From: Knufia peltigerae
Taxonomy: Eukaryota > Ascomycota > Eurotiomycetes > Chaetothyriales > Trichomeriaceae
Length of the DNA stretch: 64,000 nucleotides
Reading direction: 5' to 3'
NCBI GenBank assembly: GCA_030247855.1
Contig: JAPDRN010000008.1
Span: forward strand, 434,001 to 498,000
Position numbers and translations under genes: made by a program
The notes under the pieces: model-generated
What the model was told of the DNA's origin: nothing
The model's database searches: none
What the model saw: the letters and a program-made list of their open reading frames with translations, nothing else
Shown: in pieces, positions 33,884 to 45,838 of the stretch
How the letters are laid out: each line of letters begins with the position of its first letter
Position numbering within the stretch: position 1 is the stretch's first letter

Positions 33884-35841
33884 TCAGGTCTTCTGACCTT
33901 CAACTTCCTCGGAATGCGTTGCGTCAATATGCCTCATTTTCAATCCGTCGTCATGCAAGACGTATACGTCGTTCGCGGCATCCTGGCGCAGAGCACATTC
34001 GTACCTGGGGAAATTGCGGACAGAGACACGGTTGATGAACATCTCGTCGAGTTCTTCGAGAGAACGTCCTTTCATTTCTGGCATGAAGAAAAACACCCAC
34101 ACGACGCAGACAAAGTTGGAAGCTGCCCAGACGTAGCCGTACTTGGCGCCCTATCCAGAACCCGAAAAAAAGTCAGCAACACATCGACTACCAATAGTAT
34201 CTTTCGAGTCTGCTTGATCCAAAGTGACCCGGGTGGTGCGTGTCTAGTACATCCTCGGGGATGGAAAGGTGACTTACCAAACCAAGTTCAGCCGGGTTGA
34301 TAAAATACGGAGAACAAAAGCTCACGAGCCAGGCTAGCAAATACCCAATGGCGGTCGAGCTTCCCACAGTCCAGGCTCTCAATCGGGTACTGACAACTTC
34401 AGTGGCGACTGGGTATGATGCAACGCCCACTCCCCCATTGTAAAAGAATTTGAACAAGGCGATGAAGGCGGTCAGGATGTTGGCGCGGAGTTTGAGGTCG
34501 TTGGTGGTGCTCGCGGCGATGGCGGGCGCGAGTTGGCAGAGACAACATGCCGCGGCCCCGATCATGAGGATACTTCGTCGACCGACCAGGTGTCTCATCG
34601 TGTACATTCCCACGTTCTATGAACCTGTCAGTAACGGGGGAGATGGGATGGCACCTGACGATGCGTTAGTGTGCGACTTACCACACCGATGAAGCCAATA
34701 CAGCTGGTCATGATTGTATATTCAAAAGCCTTCGTGACACCGCCTTGAAGGAGGAAATACGTCTGGTAGGCGATCAAGAACCATATCCCCGATGCGCTCT
34801 GGCATCCGATCATGCCATAACAGAGGAGTGTGCGGCGCAGGTCAGCGCCTATGAATAGTCAGGAGAGGGATTGATCAGGACAGCAAATTGTGGGACTGGT
34901 ACTTACCCCTGAACATATCCATCCATGCAACACTCTTTGCATTCTTCTTTTCCTCTTCAAAGCCACGGAGCATCTCGGCCCATTCGAACTCCAGCTCCTC
35001 CTGGGTGAGAGCTGACCCGCGTAGGTACACCAACGACTTCTTCGCCTCGGCTTCTTTGCCTTGATGTAGCAGGAACCTGGGGCTTTCCGGGATGAAGAAC
35101 AAGCCCACGGCCAAGATGGTAGGCACAATGTACAAGCACCCAAGTGGTATCTGGTAAGACGACTTGTCCAATCTCACTTTCGTGGAATTGTTGACCGTCG
35201 CTCCGAGAATAGAGCCGATATTGACCCACCACGCAAACAGTCCGACGATGATTCCTCTCTGATGGGCAGGGGCTGCCTCCGAGGTGTAGACGTTGGAGAA
35301 GGTAACCAAGAACCCGTTGGCCAGGCCAAGCAGGAGTCGGCCGAAATATATAGCTCCTTTGGACGTGGTGGCGATCTGAATGGCAACAGCCACCGCGTTC
35401 AGGGCGCACGCAGCCCAGATACCAGTCTTGCGCCCAAAGTACGCTCCAAAGACGCCAGCTAACAGGGCCGAGATGAAGGATCCGAGGGTCAGAAGCGAGC
35501 TAATCAGCTGTTGGAATGTCGACTATGTTTTTTCGGCAGGTCAGAAGACTGGATGCTTGTGTGCATTGATCGTCGAGGTACTTACATCAATGGCGTACCC
35601 ATTCGGGCTTTGCTCACTGGGATAGCCAAACACTTTGAGAAAGCCAGGCATGGCTGAGAAGAGACGGCATTAGCTACTTTGGTGTAGAGAAGTTTCCGTG
35701 TGTCTCATGACATTACTTACCTTGCAAGCCTCCCACAGCGGCAGTATCAAAGCCATATTGCATGTTCGAAATGGCCACGACGCAGCAAATGAAGAGACAT
35801 TTCCGGTTTGTCCAGAGGCTAGATTCTTTCGTGTCAAGCAT
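33884..35841 (-). CDS. MFS sugar-type transporter
   Basis: Six exons on the minus strand: 35841-35721, 35653-35586, 35522-34907, 34848-34682, 34616-34278, 34150-33884; 525 aa. Sugar-porter signatures: QYGFDTAAVGGLQ in TM1, AYFGRKTG between TM2 and TM3, GRLLLGLANGF in TM4, PESPRFLL at the end of the N-half, LVGRRSIL, and MPEMKGRSLEELDEMF after TM12. Members carry hexoses, disaccharides, quinate or related solutes; the substrate cannot be told here. It converges on the FAD monooxygenase, so uptake of that enzyme's substrate is possible but speculative. The start is the first ATG in frame upstream of TM1 and gives a short N-terminus; a further upstream exon cannot be excluded. Confidence 0.87.
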
Positions 35842-37212
35842 CTTGTCGTCTTTGTTGCGATTGTCCAAAGACCCAAACCCCTTCCACGTGCGATTTCTAT
35901 GGGGAAATTTCTCAAGCAGACCAAAACTCTAGAAGCACATAGACAAGAAGCGAGAAGACTGACGAAATGGTCATTTAATGCTTTTTCAAACCCATCGGCG
36001 TGGGTTATAACCACAAGCGGGATATCAAACATTGTCGCCCAAGCATGACTCGTACCATTTGCCGATCCCACATTGGAAACGGAGTCTGGGGCCCCGGCAT
36101 ATGTTGAAGAGATTCATTTCGGGGACACTCACCTCATCCCAAGAGATGTTAAAGTCTTGGAAAGCCACAAGGATCCAACCAGAACGAGTAGATACGCAAG
36201 GGGGCGATCGGTGCCAAGGGCGGGTTTGTGCAAATGCTTCAGGAGAGGCCCCGTACTCAAGGGACCTTGGCGTATGCTCTACCTCGGGCCAGCAAACGTG
36301 GATTGAAAAACAGATTAACTGTAGTGGGGATTTGGTGGAAGGGGCTCACGATACTTTGATTTGGGAGCTTTGATCTGATCTGTGTTCGGTACATAGCTAG
36401 GAATCAGTGACATACTTCAAGATATCTTCCCCTATCGGCATATAAGGATAGCAGCTCGTGTTCGTATATACAGTGGAGAGAGTAGAAGCATGGGTTAAAT
36501 CGTAGACCAGGCGAGCTTCGGAGCTAGTCTTCTTGGACTTGGATTGTATCACCCACTTCTGGTGCTCGCCAAGCTGGTGTCAATGAAATAGCCATCCTCA
36601 AGCTGCTGTGGCGGGAGAAAAAGAAGTGCCGATAGAACGTGGGGCACTCATATATCGATATCCTGAAAACAGACAAGGGCTTCTGCGAGATACACTGCTT
36701 AATCCGTTAATTCATAAAGGACATCGAATCATACTGGGCGTCAGTTGAAAGACGCGGAAAGAGGCGAGCGAAAGGAAACACAAGTGATCCATGAGGCTTT
36801 GTGCTTACACGTGACCACACGGCTTCACCAGGCGACTTTCGGCTTGTGGAAGAAATATCAACGCAGAGTGCAGGGTACCAGTAGAGTAGTGGCATGCAAG
36901 GACTGGCTCAAGAAACATCTACTACACGTAACTCATGTCGCCAGTCCAGCTCACATCTTCTTCTCTGAGACAAATCTAGTACCCTCATTCACGGCCAATC
37001 GAGGACATCTGGCCCCTAATATCAGTCTGTATGGGAGCTTGGCCACATTGAGAAGACGATAGAGTGAGCATTTGCGAGACCTTGTAATTCTTCGTATTCA
37101 TTAAATCCTTGGATTATCAAAGTCCAGCCTTTACCTTTGGTCGCGGCCTGTCCAGTTGACTCCCTTGCACTCGGTCTAGTCGTATGCCAGTTAACCAGGT
37201 TCCTCTGCCACT
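35842..37212. other. Intergenic, no gene recognised
   Basis: 1.37 kb between the transporter start and the end of scytalone dehydratase. Frames are short and unlike known proteins. Confidence 0.55.
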
Positions 37213-37910
37213 CTACGCAGCTGGAATGCCCTGGGCTTCCTGTGCCACCTTCTTGGCCTCTTCCTCGCCGAGCTCTTCGCGGCCTTCAGCAAAGACCTTG
37301 TCAAAGTCGTACTCGCCCCATCTGATGTCTGGGTTGAGACCGGCGAACTTCCAGACGCCATCCACCTTCTTGTACCAGTGCATGTTGTACGAGTGGGCGT
37401 GACCCTTGACCTTGACCTTTGTGCGCGAGGCGTCGGTGTACTTCTGGTGGGGGACGCGGAGTTGGTGGTGGCCGATGATCTCGGTGTCGCTGACCTTTTC
37501 CCACTTGGAGGCACCGCAGAAATGTTGAGTCATGAGGAGAGGGTCGCCGAGGACCTTGGGGTCGGAGATCATCTTGATAAAGTCGTCGGCAGGCATGGCC
37601 TCCCAGAGTTTGTTCAAGAAAGAGCGGTAGTCAATGCGGACGGTGGGTGCGACGATTTTTCGCAGGCGTTCCCAGTCCTGATCAGAACGAGAGATGTTAG
37701 CATTGTCATTGTTGGAATTGTTCCACGCCGACTTGGTAGGACTACTTGCCTTGGAGTCATAGCTCTCCGCCCACTCAAAGTAGGCAGTGAGACAGCCTTG
37801 GTAGTCTGCGCCGTTGTCAGTGTTTGTGGTTCTCTAGGCTGCAGGCGCCTTTTGCGCCGCATGAGGCATGGGGACGCACCTTCATATGAGATCAGCTTGT
37901 CGGAGGCCAT
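37213..37910 (-). CDS. Scytalone dehydratase (DHN melanin)
   Basis: Three exons on the minus strand: 37910-37880, 37805-37750, 37677-37213; 183 aa. It dehydrates scytalone and vermelone in 1,8-dihydroxynaphthalene melanin synthesis. All active-site residues known from the Magnaporthe enzyme are present at a constant offset of four: Y26, D27, Y46, H81, H106, S125 and N127, in SYDSKDW, RIDYRSF, TQHFCG, RVPHQ and GHAHSYNMHWYKK. Intron 2 (37749-37678) begins GCAAGT, a GC-AG intron; intron 1 is ordinary GT-AG. The C-terminal tail after WGEYDFDKVF is longer than usual and rich in E and A. No other melanin gene is adjacent. Identification is secure. Confidence 0.95.
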
Positions 37911-40900
37911 GATGAAGTTGATTTAGATCTTAGACAGGACACAAAGAGGAGAGAGGGCGAGAGTGATGAAGTATAAGAGTCGAGAAGGAGAATGGAGGGG
38001 TCAGGAGAGTGCGCAGATAGTCCGTAAATTGTTTGGTCTTGGGTGTGATTTTCTGTCGCACACCGCCTCCTATCTTGGGAACTTTAGTTCCTACGGAGTA
38101 CTGTACACTGTACTTACCTAGGTACTCCGTGTTTTAGGTGACTATTGCACCACCCAAAGATCAGAACTACTCCGGGTCTATATTTAGCGAAGTGTGATTT
38201 CAAGCAAGCCACTCGGGGCGTCCCAAAGCCCCCAAAGCTCCCTCGGGTTCCTGAGCAACACTGCGAGATGCGGACGCTAAAGGCGGGACAAACTGCGCGG
38301 GGTCTTTGAACTACAGTCCGACCACTAATTAGGACTTTTATTTACCATACAGCCCAAAACGCTCTAATCGGAGTACTGTAAACACGCCAAAATCCCCTTT
38401 CACAGATGAAATCACCATTTATGTACTCCGTACGCCGTATGCCTCTGCAACACCATTACTAATCTATTTGGAGTGGATGTCACTTCATAGTATACCACTA
38501 CAAGCTTTGTATTTCTCGGCCTGGTGCTCTCTAGGATGATGGAGGTTCTCAGGAAGATCAAACTCAGGAGTAATTTCGACTATACGGTATGCAGTGGTGT
38601 CCAAAGCTTTTCCGTGAGGAGTCGCGAACAAAGATCCAAGCAAGACCTCGAGTGTGATGTTCGGATGACAATTGTGATGGGTATGACATGGAATCTGGCC
38701 CGGGAAATGACTGAGGCTGGCTCGATGTCAGATTTTGGCGCAGCATTTTCTACTTGACATGATGAGCCTTCACACAACGGACATGTTCATTTCGCGAGAA
38801 GGGCGTTGTATCAAAAAAGGCTTGTGAACCCCCAGAGATGTAGTTAGCGAGTTGGCATTAATTCGTGAGTTTGAGATGGAAGACGCTTAGAATAGTACGG
38901 TGCATCGAGTCTATGGGTCTGTCCAACTGCGGGAGACGCGTTGCGGTGGGCTCCAAGAGGCGACGCATGTTTGTAGGTGAAGTTTCGTAACTACAGTATG
39001 GAACGATTCAATCAATGACCCTCGTGGATCAAGTGCACATATCGTCAAGCGAAGCCGCGGATATGACTGGCGAGGACGCTCTGCACAAATCCAATTGGCT
39101 CTTCTATACTCCGTATCCGTACCCGGATTACTATACTCGGTGTTCGGAAGATAGATACTCCGGCGCGAGTTGTCTACTTGATCCTTCTTTCATCTCTTCC
39201 TACCTCCCTCTTCCCAAGGTCCGCCTGTGATATCGCTACTGATGTTGGATGTTAGTTACTACACAAGTCCTGCCACTTAGGCCACATTTGGGGATGACCC
39301 TCGTACAAGGTGCAAAGTAATTCCCCTCCAGTCACCAACGCTACTTTGCATTTCCTATTTGAGATCCATCTGGCGGCCTCGTGAACAAGGAAGGTCGATC
39401 AAAGAAGGCTGGGGTGAAGATAGCGTCAACCTCTACTTTGGAATCACTGCACCTAGCGAAGTAAGTTCATGGAGCGGTATGATGATGACTGTACGTTCTT
39501 CCTCTCACTGAGTAGGAAGTTGTTTTGCGGGGTTTCGTTCCCGATGACGCGGCATCCCGGAATAATGAAGCCTTGTTAGTTTGCTGGAGAACCTTTGGCC
39601 ATTATCATTGAGAGCTTGCTTGCGCCGGCAGAAGTGTCCAAGATCTGGTATTTAATACGCCACAAGGAACAGGCTGCTGACGAAGATATAAGTACCAGTC
39701 ATTGTCCTTGGGAATACTGGATGTATATGAAAAAAAATCCTCAAATGCTTGTCAATGCTTATGTACCAGCAGGTGATCAGAAGTAAAGAACCAAGAAACC
39801 AGAAACAAAATTGTGCTCAGACCGAACCCGCAGTTACAATCCATCCTCTCTCTTCAAAGCATATCCATATATTCTCAATCTCTCGATGCGCCACTCTGGA
39901 AAAGAAGAAACAAGTTGTGGTGGACTCGAGTTGATGACATTCGGGGATGTTGTCTGCGTGTGTGTGGTGCCAGCCATGCGATCGATCAATCATGTTTGTA
40001 TAGAAGTCTTGAGAAGCAAAAATTTCTCCATCACTAGTTTTTGTTAATCTCTCAATTCAGTCAACATCCACAAAGTGAGTTCAAACCAGGAAATACACAC
40101 CTAGGTAGTTTTCCATACCTCGTAAGTCTCCCACCTCCTTTGTTGAAACCCGCACCATCTTGGCATCTTAAGAAACATTTCACCACCACTCATTTTAATC
40201 GTTTCCCTTTGGTCTGAAGAATCGTAGGGAGTGTCTGACTTGGGTCGAGACCGGCAGGACGGGCAGGAGGAGACAAGTAAGGAACATCATTGTATTGGTT
40301 GAATTATTAAGAAGTGCCAAATACTCTGTAGGGTCCCCTTGGTGAAGTTGGGATGGAAACAGAGGTACGAAAGGGCGAATACTAGGTATACATAGTCTTT
40401 ATATATCCCGCATACTTACGGCTTGGGAAATTTTATGCAGTTCCTCGAAACACCGCTTACTAGAGAATCACTCTCTCGAATGACTACAGTACACGTACAC
40501 AAAACTCGTTGTCGCTCTCGTAAGCACTCCTCTGGTCCGAAAGCCCGAGCATCCGGGGGAGCAAATGTGGGATTGGCGGTCTTGTGATTTGATTTGATTC
40601 CCGAATACGTCTCTCACGGAAGTTCAGACTGTCTTCCGAGATGTACCAAATTGTGCAATTACATTCTTGTGGTTATAGCGGCGCGAAGAGAATTGAATGA
40701 TACGAAACAATTTAAGATTTATACCCTAGTTTTACATAATTGTAGATATATTCTATAGATTCGAGCGCTATTGTGGCTACAATATAAATTACAATATATA
40801 TAACAAATAGCGATGTGTGTTGTTGCGAGATTTTTCCGATTTACGGATCTTTGCAAGGGACAATACAAGGCGCATGATCTGGCCTGAGTATTTTCAATTT

Positions 40901-41399
40901 ACTCTCGCTGATAGAAGCGAGAGAAATCTTCGCAGTCAGAGGACATATTGTCAGTACGGTCGACGTTATGCCTGTTTCGCTTCCCGCTTTGTCTGAAGCT
41001 GGCGGTTTCTTCGCTGCCACTGGAGCGCTTGCCGTAGTTGCAGGGGGTGCCGTGATGGTGCGCGATGTCACCGGTCGAGAGCGGACGGATGGTTCAGCTT
41101 TAGCGATTATTGATTGCTGCGACAAGAAGGTCGACATTGTGGTTGTCAAAGTGGTTGACAGGTCTGGTGGTCCATTTTCGTCCTCGCCGGTGATTTTGTC
41201 TCTCACCAGACTGACCACGACGCGGGTAGCCACCGATTGTTCTGGCATGGTATGTAAAATGCCCCAATAGAAATTCTCCTTGACGCAATGACATATGGCT
41301 CGTACTTTGGGCCAAGTTTGTTTTTCGTGTCCTGGGGGAAATGGACATCAATGTTGATGGTAACCTTGGAGGAGATTCTTTGCGTACGTATGTATCTAT
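37911..41399. other. Gene-poor region with TACGGAGTA copies
   Basis: About 3.5 kb, partly AT-rich (around 40680-40830). Exact 9-mers lie at 38092, 38424 and 39107, with a partial copy at 38123. Apart from a weak minus-strand frame at 40841-41248, nothing resembles a gene. It could include decayed remnants related to the P450 pseudogene next to it. Confidence 0.5.
40841..41248 (-). CDS. Possible small hypothetical protein
   Basis: A 135-codon ATG-initiated frame rich in S, T, A and P, with no recognisable domain, signal peptide or TM helix. It lies directly downstream of the decayed P450 on the same strand, so it may simply be chance coding in degraded DNA. Reported at low confidence because it is the only sizeable frame in several kilobases. 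Confidence 0.15.
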   Translation of the reverse strand: MPEQSVATRVVVSLVRDKITGEDENGPPDLSTTLTTTMSTFLSQQSIIAKAEPSVRSRPVTSRTITAPPATTASAPVAAKKPPASDKAGSETGITSTVLTICPLTAKISLASISESKLKILRPDHAPCIVPCKDP

Positions 41400-42217
41400 C
41401 GACTGTCTGACAAGACTTTTAGGATGCATATGATATACACGGCGAGGGAGATATACTGATAAGGTGTCCATGAGAGCACCTTTGCGATGAAGGGGTCATG
41501 GAATTTCAAGTCCGCCAGAACAAAGAATAGCTCAACATCGGTCAGAAACTGGGGTGTGTCTCCCTCGTCCGACCCGCGAAAGGATTGGCCCAAGAAGAGC
41601 TCTCATAGCTATCATTAGCAGATGAAAAGATGCAATTTCTTTACCAACAATGTCAAAAAAAGCCAGTCGAAATAACTTCGACCTATCAATAGGCTTGACC
41701 TCCTTGGCCTCCAGTACATCAATGAGCTTTTGCAGCTGGTTCGCGATCAAAAGTTCAGCTTCAACCAAGTTTGATTGAGAGAATGCATGGCTCAGTGATA
41801 TACTCCTCTGACTGTGGTCTTGCTCATCTCTCTCATGCTAAACACAGCGTTGGGAGGCAAAATCAGAAATTCATATATAGGTACTTTGGTGAAAGCAGTT
41901 TGTTGTCGTAGAGTTCCTTGACACTGAAAACACCTGACAGGGTTATGTCGTTGGGTCCAGCCCGAACAATATGCCCATACTGTCTGTAGAGTTCGTTGAG
42001 TGTGGCTGTAGAGATATACACAACCCGTAAGAACCATGTCGCCACTCGTGCCAGGAAAGGTCCGGGGATCTCGCGCAGAGGTGACCATAGAATGTCGCAT
42101 ACGATCTGTCCTTAGTGAGACAGGTACATTGGACGGCTCAGGTGCGTAGCCTCGTACCTTTTAGAGAACAAAGACTGCAATAAAGCTTGCGAGTGCAGCC
42201 AACCACCTCGTCATCAT
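41400..42217 (-). pseudogene. Truncated cytochrome P450 pseudogene
   Basis: Minus strand. A membrane-anchor exon starts at ATGATG (42217; MMTRWLAALASFIAVFVL) and meets an in-frame TAA. After a probable intron come recognisable P450 N-domain pieces: LREIPGPFLAR, RQYGHIVRAGPNDITLSG, SVKELYDNK, LPPNAVFSMRE, FSQSNLVEAELLIANQ, then LGQSFRGSDEGDTPQFL. These blocks sit in different frames, which needs at least two frameshifts: one around YMNF/LPPNAV and one before the FSQSNLVEAE block. The homology stops near 41400, so the I-helix, ExxR motif and haem-binding cysteine are absent. It is not a copy of the intact P450 at 43800, whose matching blocks differ. A relic of a once larger oxidative gene set is plausible. 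Confidence 0.75.
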
Positions 42218-43799
42218 GGAGCATAGCTAGAATCTTGTTGGTTCGTTTCCAGCATGCATGACCGAGTTAAAGACGCTGTTTCTGATGAACTGACAGACTT
42301 GGTGGATTGATATCATTCTCTATGATCTATGAAGGATGCAAAGCAAAATGGAAAACAGGCAAGTGCTATGAGGCAGAGGGTGATAGAGATGCCAATACTC
42401 ATCTAGCACGTGACTTAGCCGCCAACGGTCTCTATGTCTGAGCTGCTTGTACGGAGTAACTCTGGCTTGAATATAATACAAATTGTGCTGCTCCAAATTA
42501 CCTAAGATCGCCAATGCAACCCGCGGTTGTTGAGCCGAGCATGCCGTACTCTGAGAAGCCCACAAACCAGCATGGACTGGTATCTCTCCGGCCTTGTGGT
42601 CGGACAGGTCACAAGTATATCTTGCCCATCTTGGTGTAAATTGTAGCAAAGTAAGTGGTAACGCTTCAGTAATCCGTATCGAAGTCCGTTTGGAGGGCTT
42701 TGGGAGACTTGTAGCAAGTCTAGGCAGCATAGTGCCTTGCTTGGTACCCTATGACCCTCTGAGAAGTCTTGTACCTTTTCCGAAGCTGTTCGTACATAAT
42801 ACAGTGTTCCCCTTATCCTCAGTCTCCATAGTGTTGTTACTGCCTGTTGCGTATTCGTGAGCTTCGCTCGAGACTGCCTAGATGTCAGAGGTTTACTCTG
42901 GCTTCCTCCCTTGAATACCAACCGAGACACCGTCATCTGGATCGGCAAGGCTTTCTAACCCCTGGCCCTGTTCAGGAGTTTGGTCAGATCTCTCCTTGTT
43001 TGGCACTATTGTAGAAGTTGATTTAAAAAATATATAGTGATAATCTACGCTTATCTCAAGTACAATTTTCTTCTGGTAAGATATTATGCTTCTCTATGCC
43101 TCTTCGGTATATCTGGCCTGTCTCGCTTGAGCTCTCGGTATGCCTGCAAGGGTAAGTGCGGTTAATGTATGGCGTGTCGCAGGGCCGTTAGTCCATGATG
43201 CGCAGCGGAGTCGAGCATAGGCAGGATACGAAAACACCGGGGTTTTGGTGGGGGAAAGCCCGTTCCCCGGGCCCTCCCTCCAGTCTGCGAATGGGACTTT
43301 TGGGCTTCTGACCGCAAGGCTACATTGTCGTTACGAGATTACAAACGGCCGCCTCATCAAGTCCATAACATATTTGACTCAAGTTATTTGAATTGTAAGG
43401 CATATCTCGCGTGGATCGTAGTGGGAGTTGATATGACGGACTTCGCGTCTTCTATGACTGCCTCCTAGTAACCATAAGGTCAAGAGCTGTAGATGATGAG
43501 ATGCAGTAGGAGAGCCATGTAGACATGCTAAGTGGCACTTCGATTCGATGGACCAAAGCTCAGGGGTTGGACGACTGGACCACGGCAAATCCTTCGGAGA
43601 GCGCATCCGAGGAGTCGTCGGGTTACAACGACTCAAGTAGTACCGCGGGATCTCACACTTTGTGCGCTTTCTGGAGGGACTGATTAGGCTGGGAGAGGTC
43701 ATCCCTTTTCAAAATAAAAGCATTGATCGGAGTCGAACCTCCCTCGGTGACTATAGGGCGGTAACAATCTGCATTGCAAAAGCCTGGCTGAACACAACA
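42218..43799. other. Intergenic with degraded-looking frames; P450 promoter
   Basis: 1.58 kb. Minus-strand frames at 42320-42948 overlap in different phases as in decayed coding DNA, but I cannot name a family. One TACGGAGTA lies at 42450. The right part should be the promoter of the intact P450. Confidence 0.45.
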
Positions 43800-45425
43800 A
43801 TGATGACCTTTCCAACTGACTTGGTCCCTGTTTCATGGACTACTGGCCTCGTCGCTATAGTGCTAGCACTTATCCTTCGGGCTCTACATCTCACTGTTCA
43901 ACGCTGCTTCTTCCACCCTTTGGCGAAGATACCAGGGCCGCGGCTAGCCGCCATTTCGTATCTCTATGAATTCTACTATGATGCCTGGTTGGGCGGCAAG
44001 TACTGTTTCCATATCGAGGACTTGCATGAGAAATACGGTAGGGTCGTCTGGCACTTTTGGGTACGAGTCTCTGATTTAGGCGTAGGACCGGTGGTGCGAA
44101 TCAATCCAAACGAAATCCACATCAAAGACTCGGAGTACTACGACAAGTTCTACAACATCTCGTCCAAACTGAACAAGGATCCATTCTACTACGGATTCTT
44201 GGATGGCCCGGATGCTGCCTTCGCGACGGACTCTTTTCTGGGGCATCGACAGCGACGGAAAGCCTTCAACAAGTTCTTCTCACCCGCCGCTCTCAACGCA
44301 CTCGAGATCCAGGTTCAGAAGAACATTACGCAGCTAGTTCACCGCATGGAGGAATTCAAAGCCAGTGGACGACCCCTCCGACTCGGGAATGCATTCCGTT
44401 CTCTGGCGAGAGATGTCATCAGCCAGTATGCGCTTCCGGATGGATTCCATCTGCTGGAGTCACCGGATCTGGGTGAAGACTTGAGTAGTGTCAATCAGAT
44501 GCTATCACATGTCGCAATTTGGAACAGACACTTTCGCTTTATTTTCCCGGTTCTGATGGCAACTCCTTCGTGGCTGATGCACCGGATCGCTTCACCAGGG
44601 ATGATCCAGCTAATGAAGTTTCAAATGGTAAGCTGCTTGACCTCTTCTTCTCGTGTGCGAATGACTCACTCCAAGTGCCAGTACAATTACGAACAATCGA
44701 GGAGAATCGTAGTAGGCTCAGACAAAGGAGATGACAGGGAAACGGTCCTCCACGGAATCCACAACTCTGATCTGCCCGAGAGCGACAAAACTCCCGCTCG
44801 CCTTTTCTCCGAAGCCACCACCATTGTCGGCGCTGGGTCCGAAACCACCGGAGCGACCTTGGAAACCCTTTTCTACTTTATTTTGACCAAGCCCGATATC
44901 AGAAGCAAACTCGTCGCGGAGCTTGAATCCGCAAAGCAGAACGGTGCTGACATTAGCTCCAAGGCCACCCTTCTCGGCCTCCCATACCTGGGGGCCTGTA
45001 TGAAAGAGTGCCTGAGGTACGGGAACGAAGTCTCTGGCCGCCTGCCCCGGTACGATCCAAACAACGTCATAGTCTGGCGGGACCACTCCTTTCCGCCGGG
45101 GACCATCATCAGCATGAACATTGCCGACATGCACATGGACCCCAACTGCCATCCACGTCCCCACGAATTCGATCCCGAGCGGTGGCTTGACCCCTCCACG
45201 GCAGCAACGGCGGAGCGCTTCTATGCCCCCTTCGGCAAAGGATCGAGGGCCTGTATCGGCAGGGATCTGGCGCAGTTGGAGGTCCTTATCACGACGGCGA
45301 CGCTGTTGGACAAGTTCGACCTGCGCATCTTTGAGACCGAATACGACGATGTCAAGCCGTATCATGATTTCTTCTCGCCTTTCCAGAAGGAAGGGTCCAA
45401 GGGCCTGCAGGTCATCGTCCAGTAA
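43800..45425 (+). CDS. Cytochrome P450 monooxygenase
   Basis: Exons 43800-44037, 44086-44627, 44682-45425; 507 aa. An N-terminal anchor (TTGLVAIVLALILRALHL) is followed by the proline-rich hinge KIPGPRLA. The I-helix has GAGSETTGATLE, the K-helix ECLR (ExxR), and the haem loop FGKGSRACIGR with ligand C451. Introns 1 (48 bp) and 2 (54 bp) are multiples of three and lack stops, so the unspliced frame stays open. They are called because removing them restores LHEKYG-PVVRINPNEI, and because the second region is non-P450-like. The acceptor of intron 2 (44681 or 44675) is uncertain. It resembles the fungal group annotated as trichodiene-oxygenase-like. It is the leftmost gene of the oxidative cluster. 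Confidence 0.87.
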   Translation: MMTFPTDLVPVSWTTGLVAIVLALILRALHLTVQRCFFHPLAKIPGPRLAAISYLYEFYYDAWLGGKYCFHIEDLHEKYGRVVWHFWVRVSDLGVGPVVRINPNEIHIKDSEYYDKFYNISSKLNKDPFYYGFLDGPDAAFATDSFLGHRQRRKAFNKFFSPAALNALEIQVQKNITQLVHRMEEFKASGRPLRLGNAFRSLARDVISQYALPDGFHLLESPDLGEDLSSVNQMLSHVAIWNRHFRFIFPVLMATPSWLMHRIASPGMIQLMKFQMVSCLTSSSRVRMTHSKCQYNYEQSRRIVVGSDKGDDRETVLHGIHNSDLPESDKTPARLFSEATTIVGAGSETTGATLETLFYFILTKPDIRSKLVAELESAKQNGADISSKATLLGLPYLGACMKECLRYGNEVSGRLPRYDPNNVIVWRDHSFPPGTIISMNIADMHMDPNCHPRPHEFDPERWLDPSTAATAERFYAPFGKGSRACIGRDLAQLEVLITTATLLDKFDLRIFETEYDDVKPYHDFFSPFQKEGSKGLQVIVQ

Positions 45426-45838
45426 TTCGGGCTTTGCTGTTGCTGACGATCGGCTCTCCAGAATTCTGTTTGGTCCGATCGTGTCGTCGTCAGTTGTTTG
45501 ACACCTCCATTTGGACCTGCAAACCCCATCACAGCACTAGGCGCAGGTTTACCGCGGCGTCCTATCCTTGACAAAGATTTGCAGATTAAGATCTACTGCT
45601 GCGAACCATGTGAGAATTCAATGTCAAGTATTATATCATCATTAGCTTCGAACAGAAGAGGTCCTTCTCAGTCATTGGAGCAAACCGAGGGAATCAAAGT
45701 GGAGGTTAAGCAGGAGAAGACGAGGGCAAGTAGAGGATAGTTATTATCATTATCACCATGGCTAGATCAGGAGCACGAGGAGACGCAGCCCCGTCCGAAA
45801 TACACCTAGGCATCGCACCAAGGCACGTTTCATCCGGT
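45426..45838. other. Convergent 3' intergenic region
   Basis: 413 bp between the P450 stop and the regulator stop. It should hold both terminators; no feature is recognised. Confidence 0.6.

Noticed and set aside
42320..42948. Minus-strand frames considered as transposon or P450 remnants
   Set aside because: I could not match them to any transposase, reverse transcriptase or P450 block, so no family is claimed.
43725..43765. GTTCGACTCC-like sequence resembling a tRNA T-arm (minus strand)
   Set aside because: The T-stem does not pair and no acceptor or anticodon arm can be built around it.
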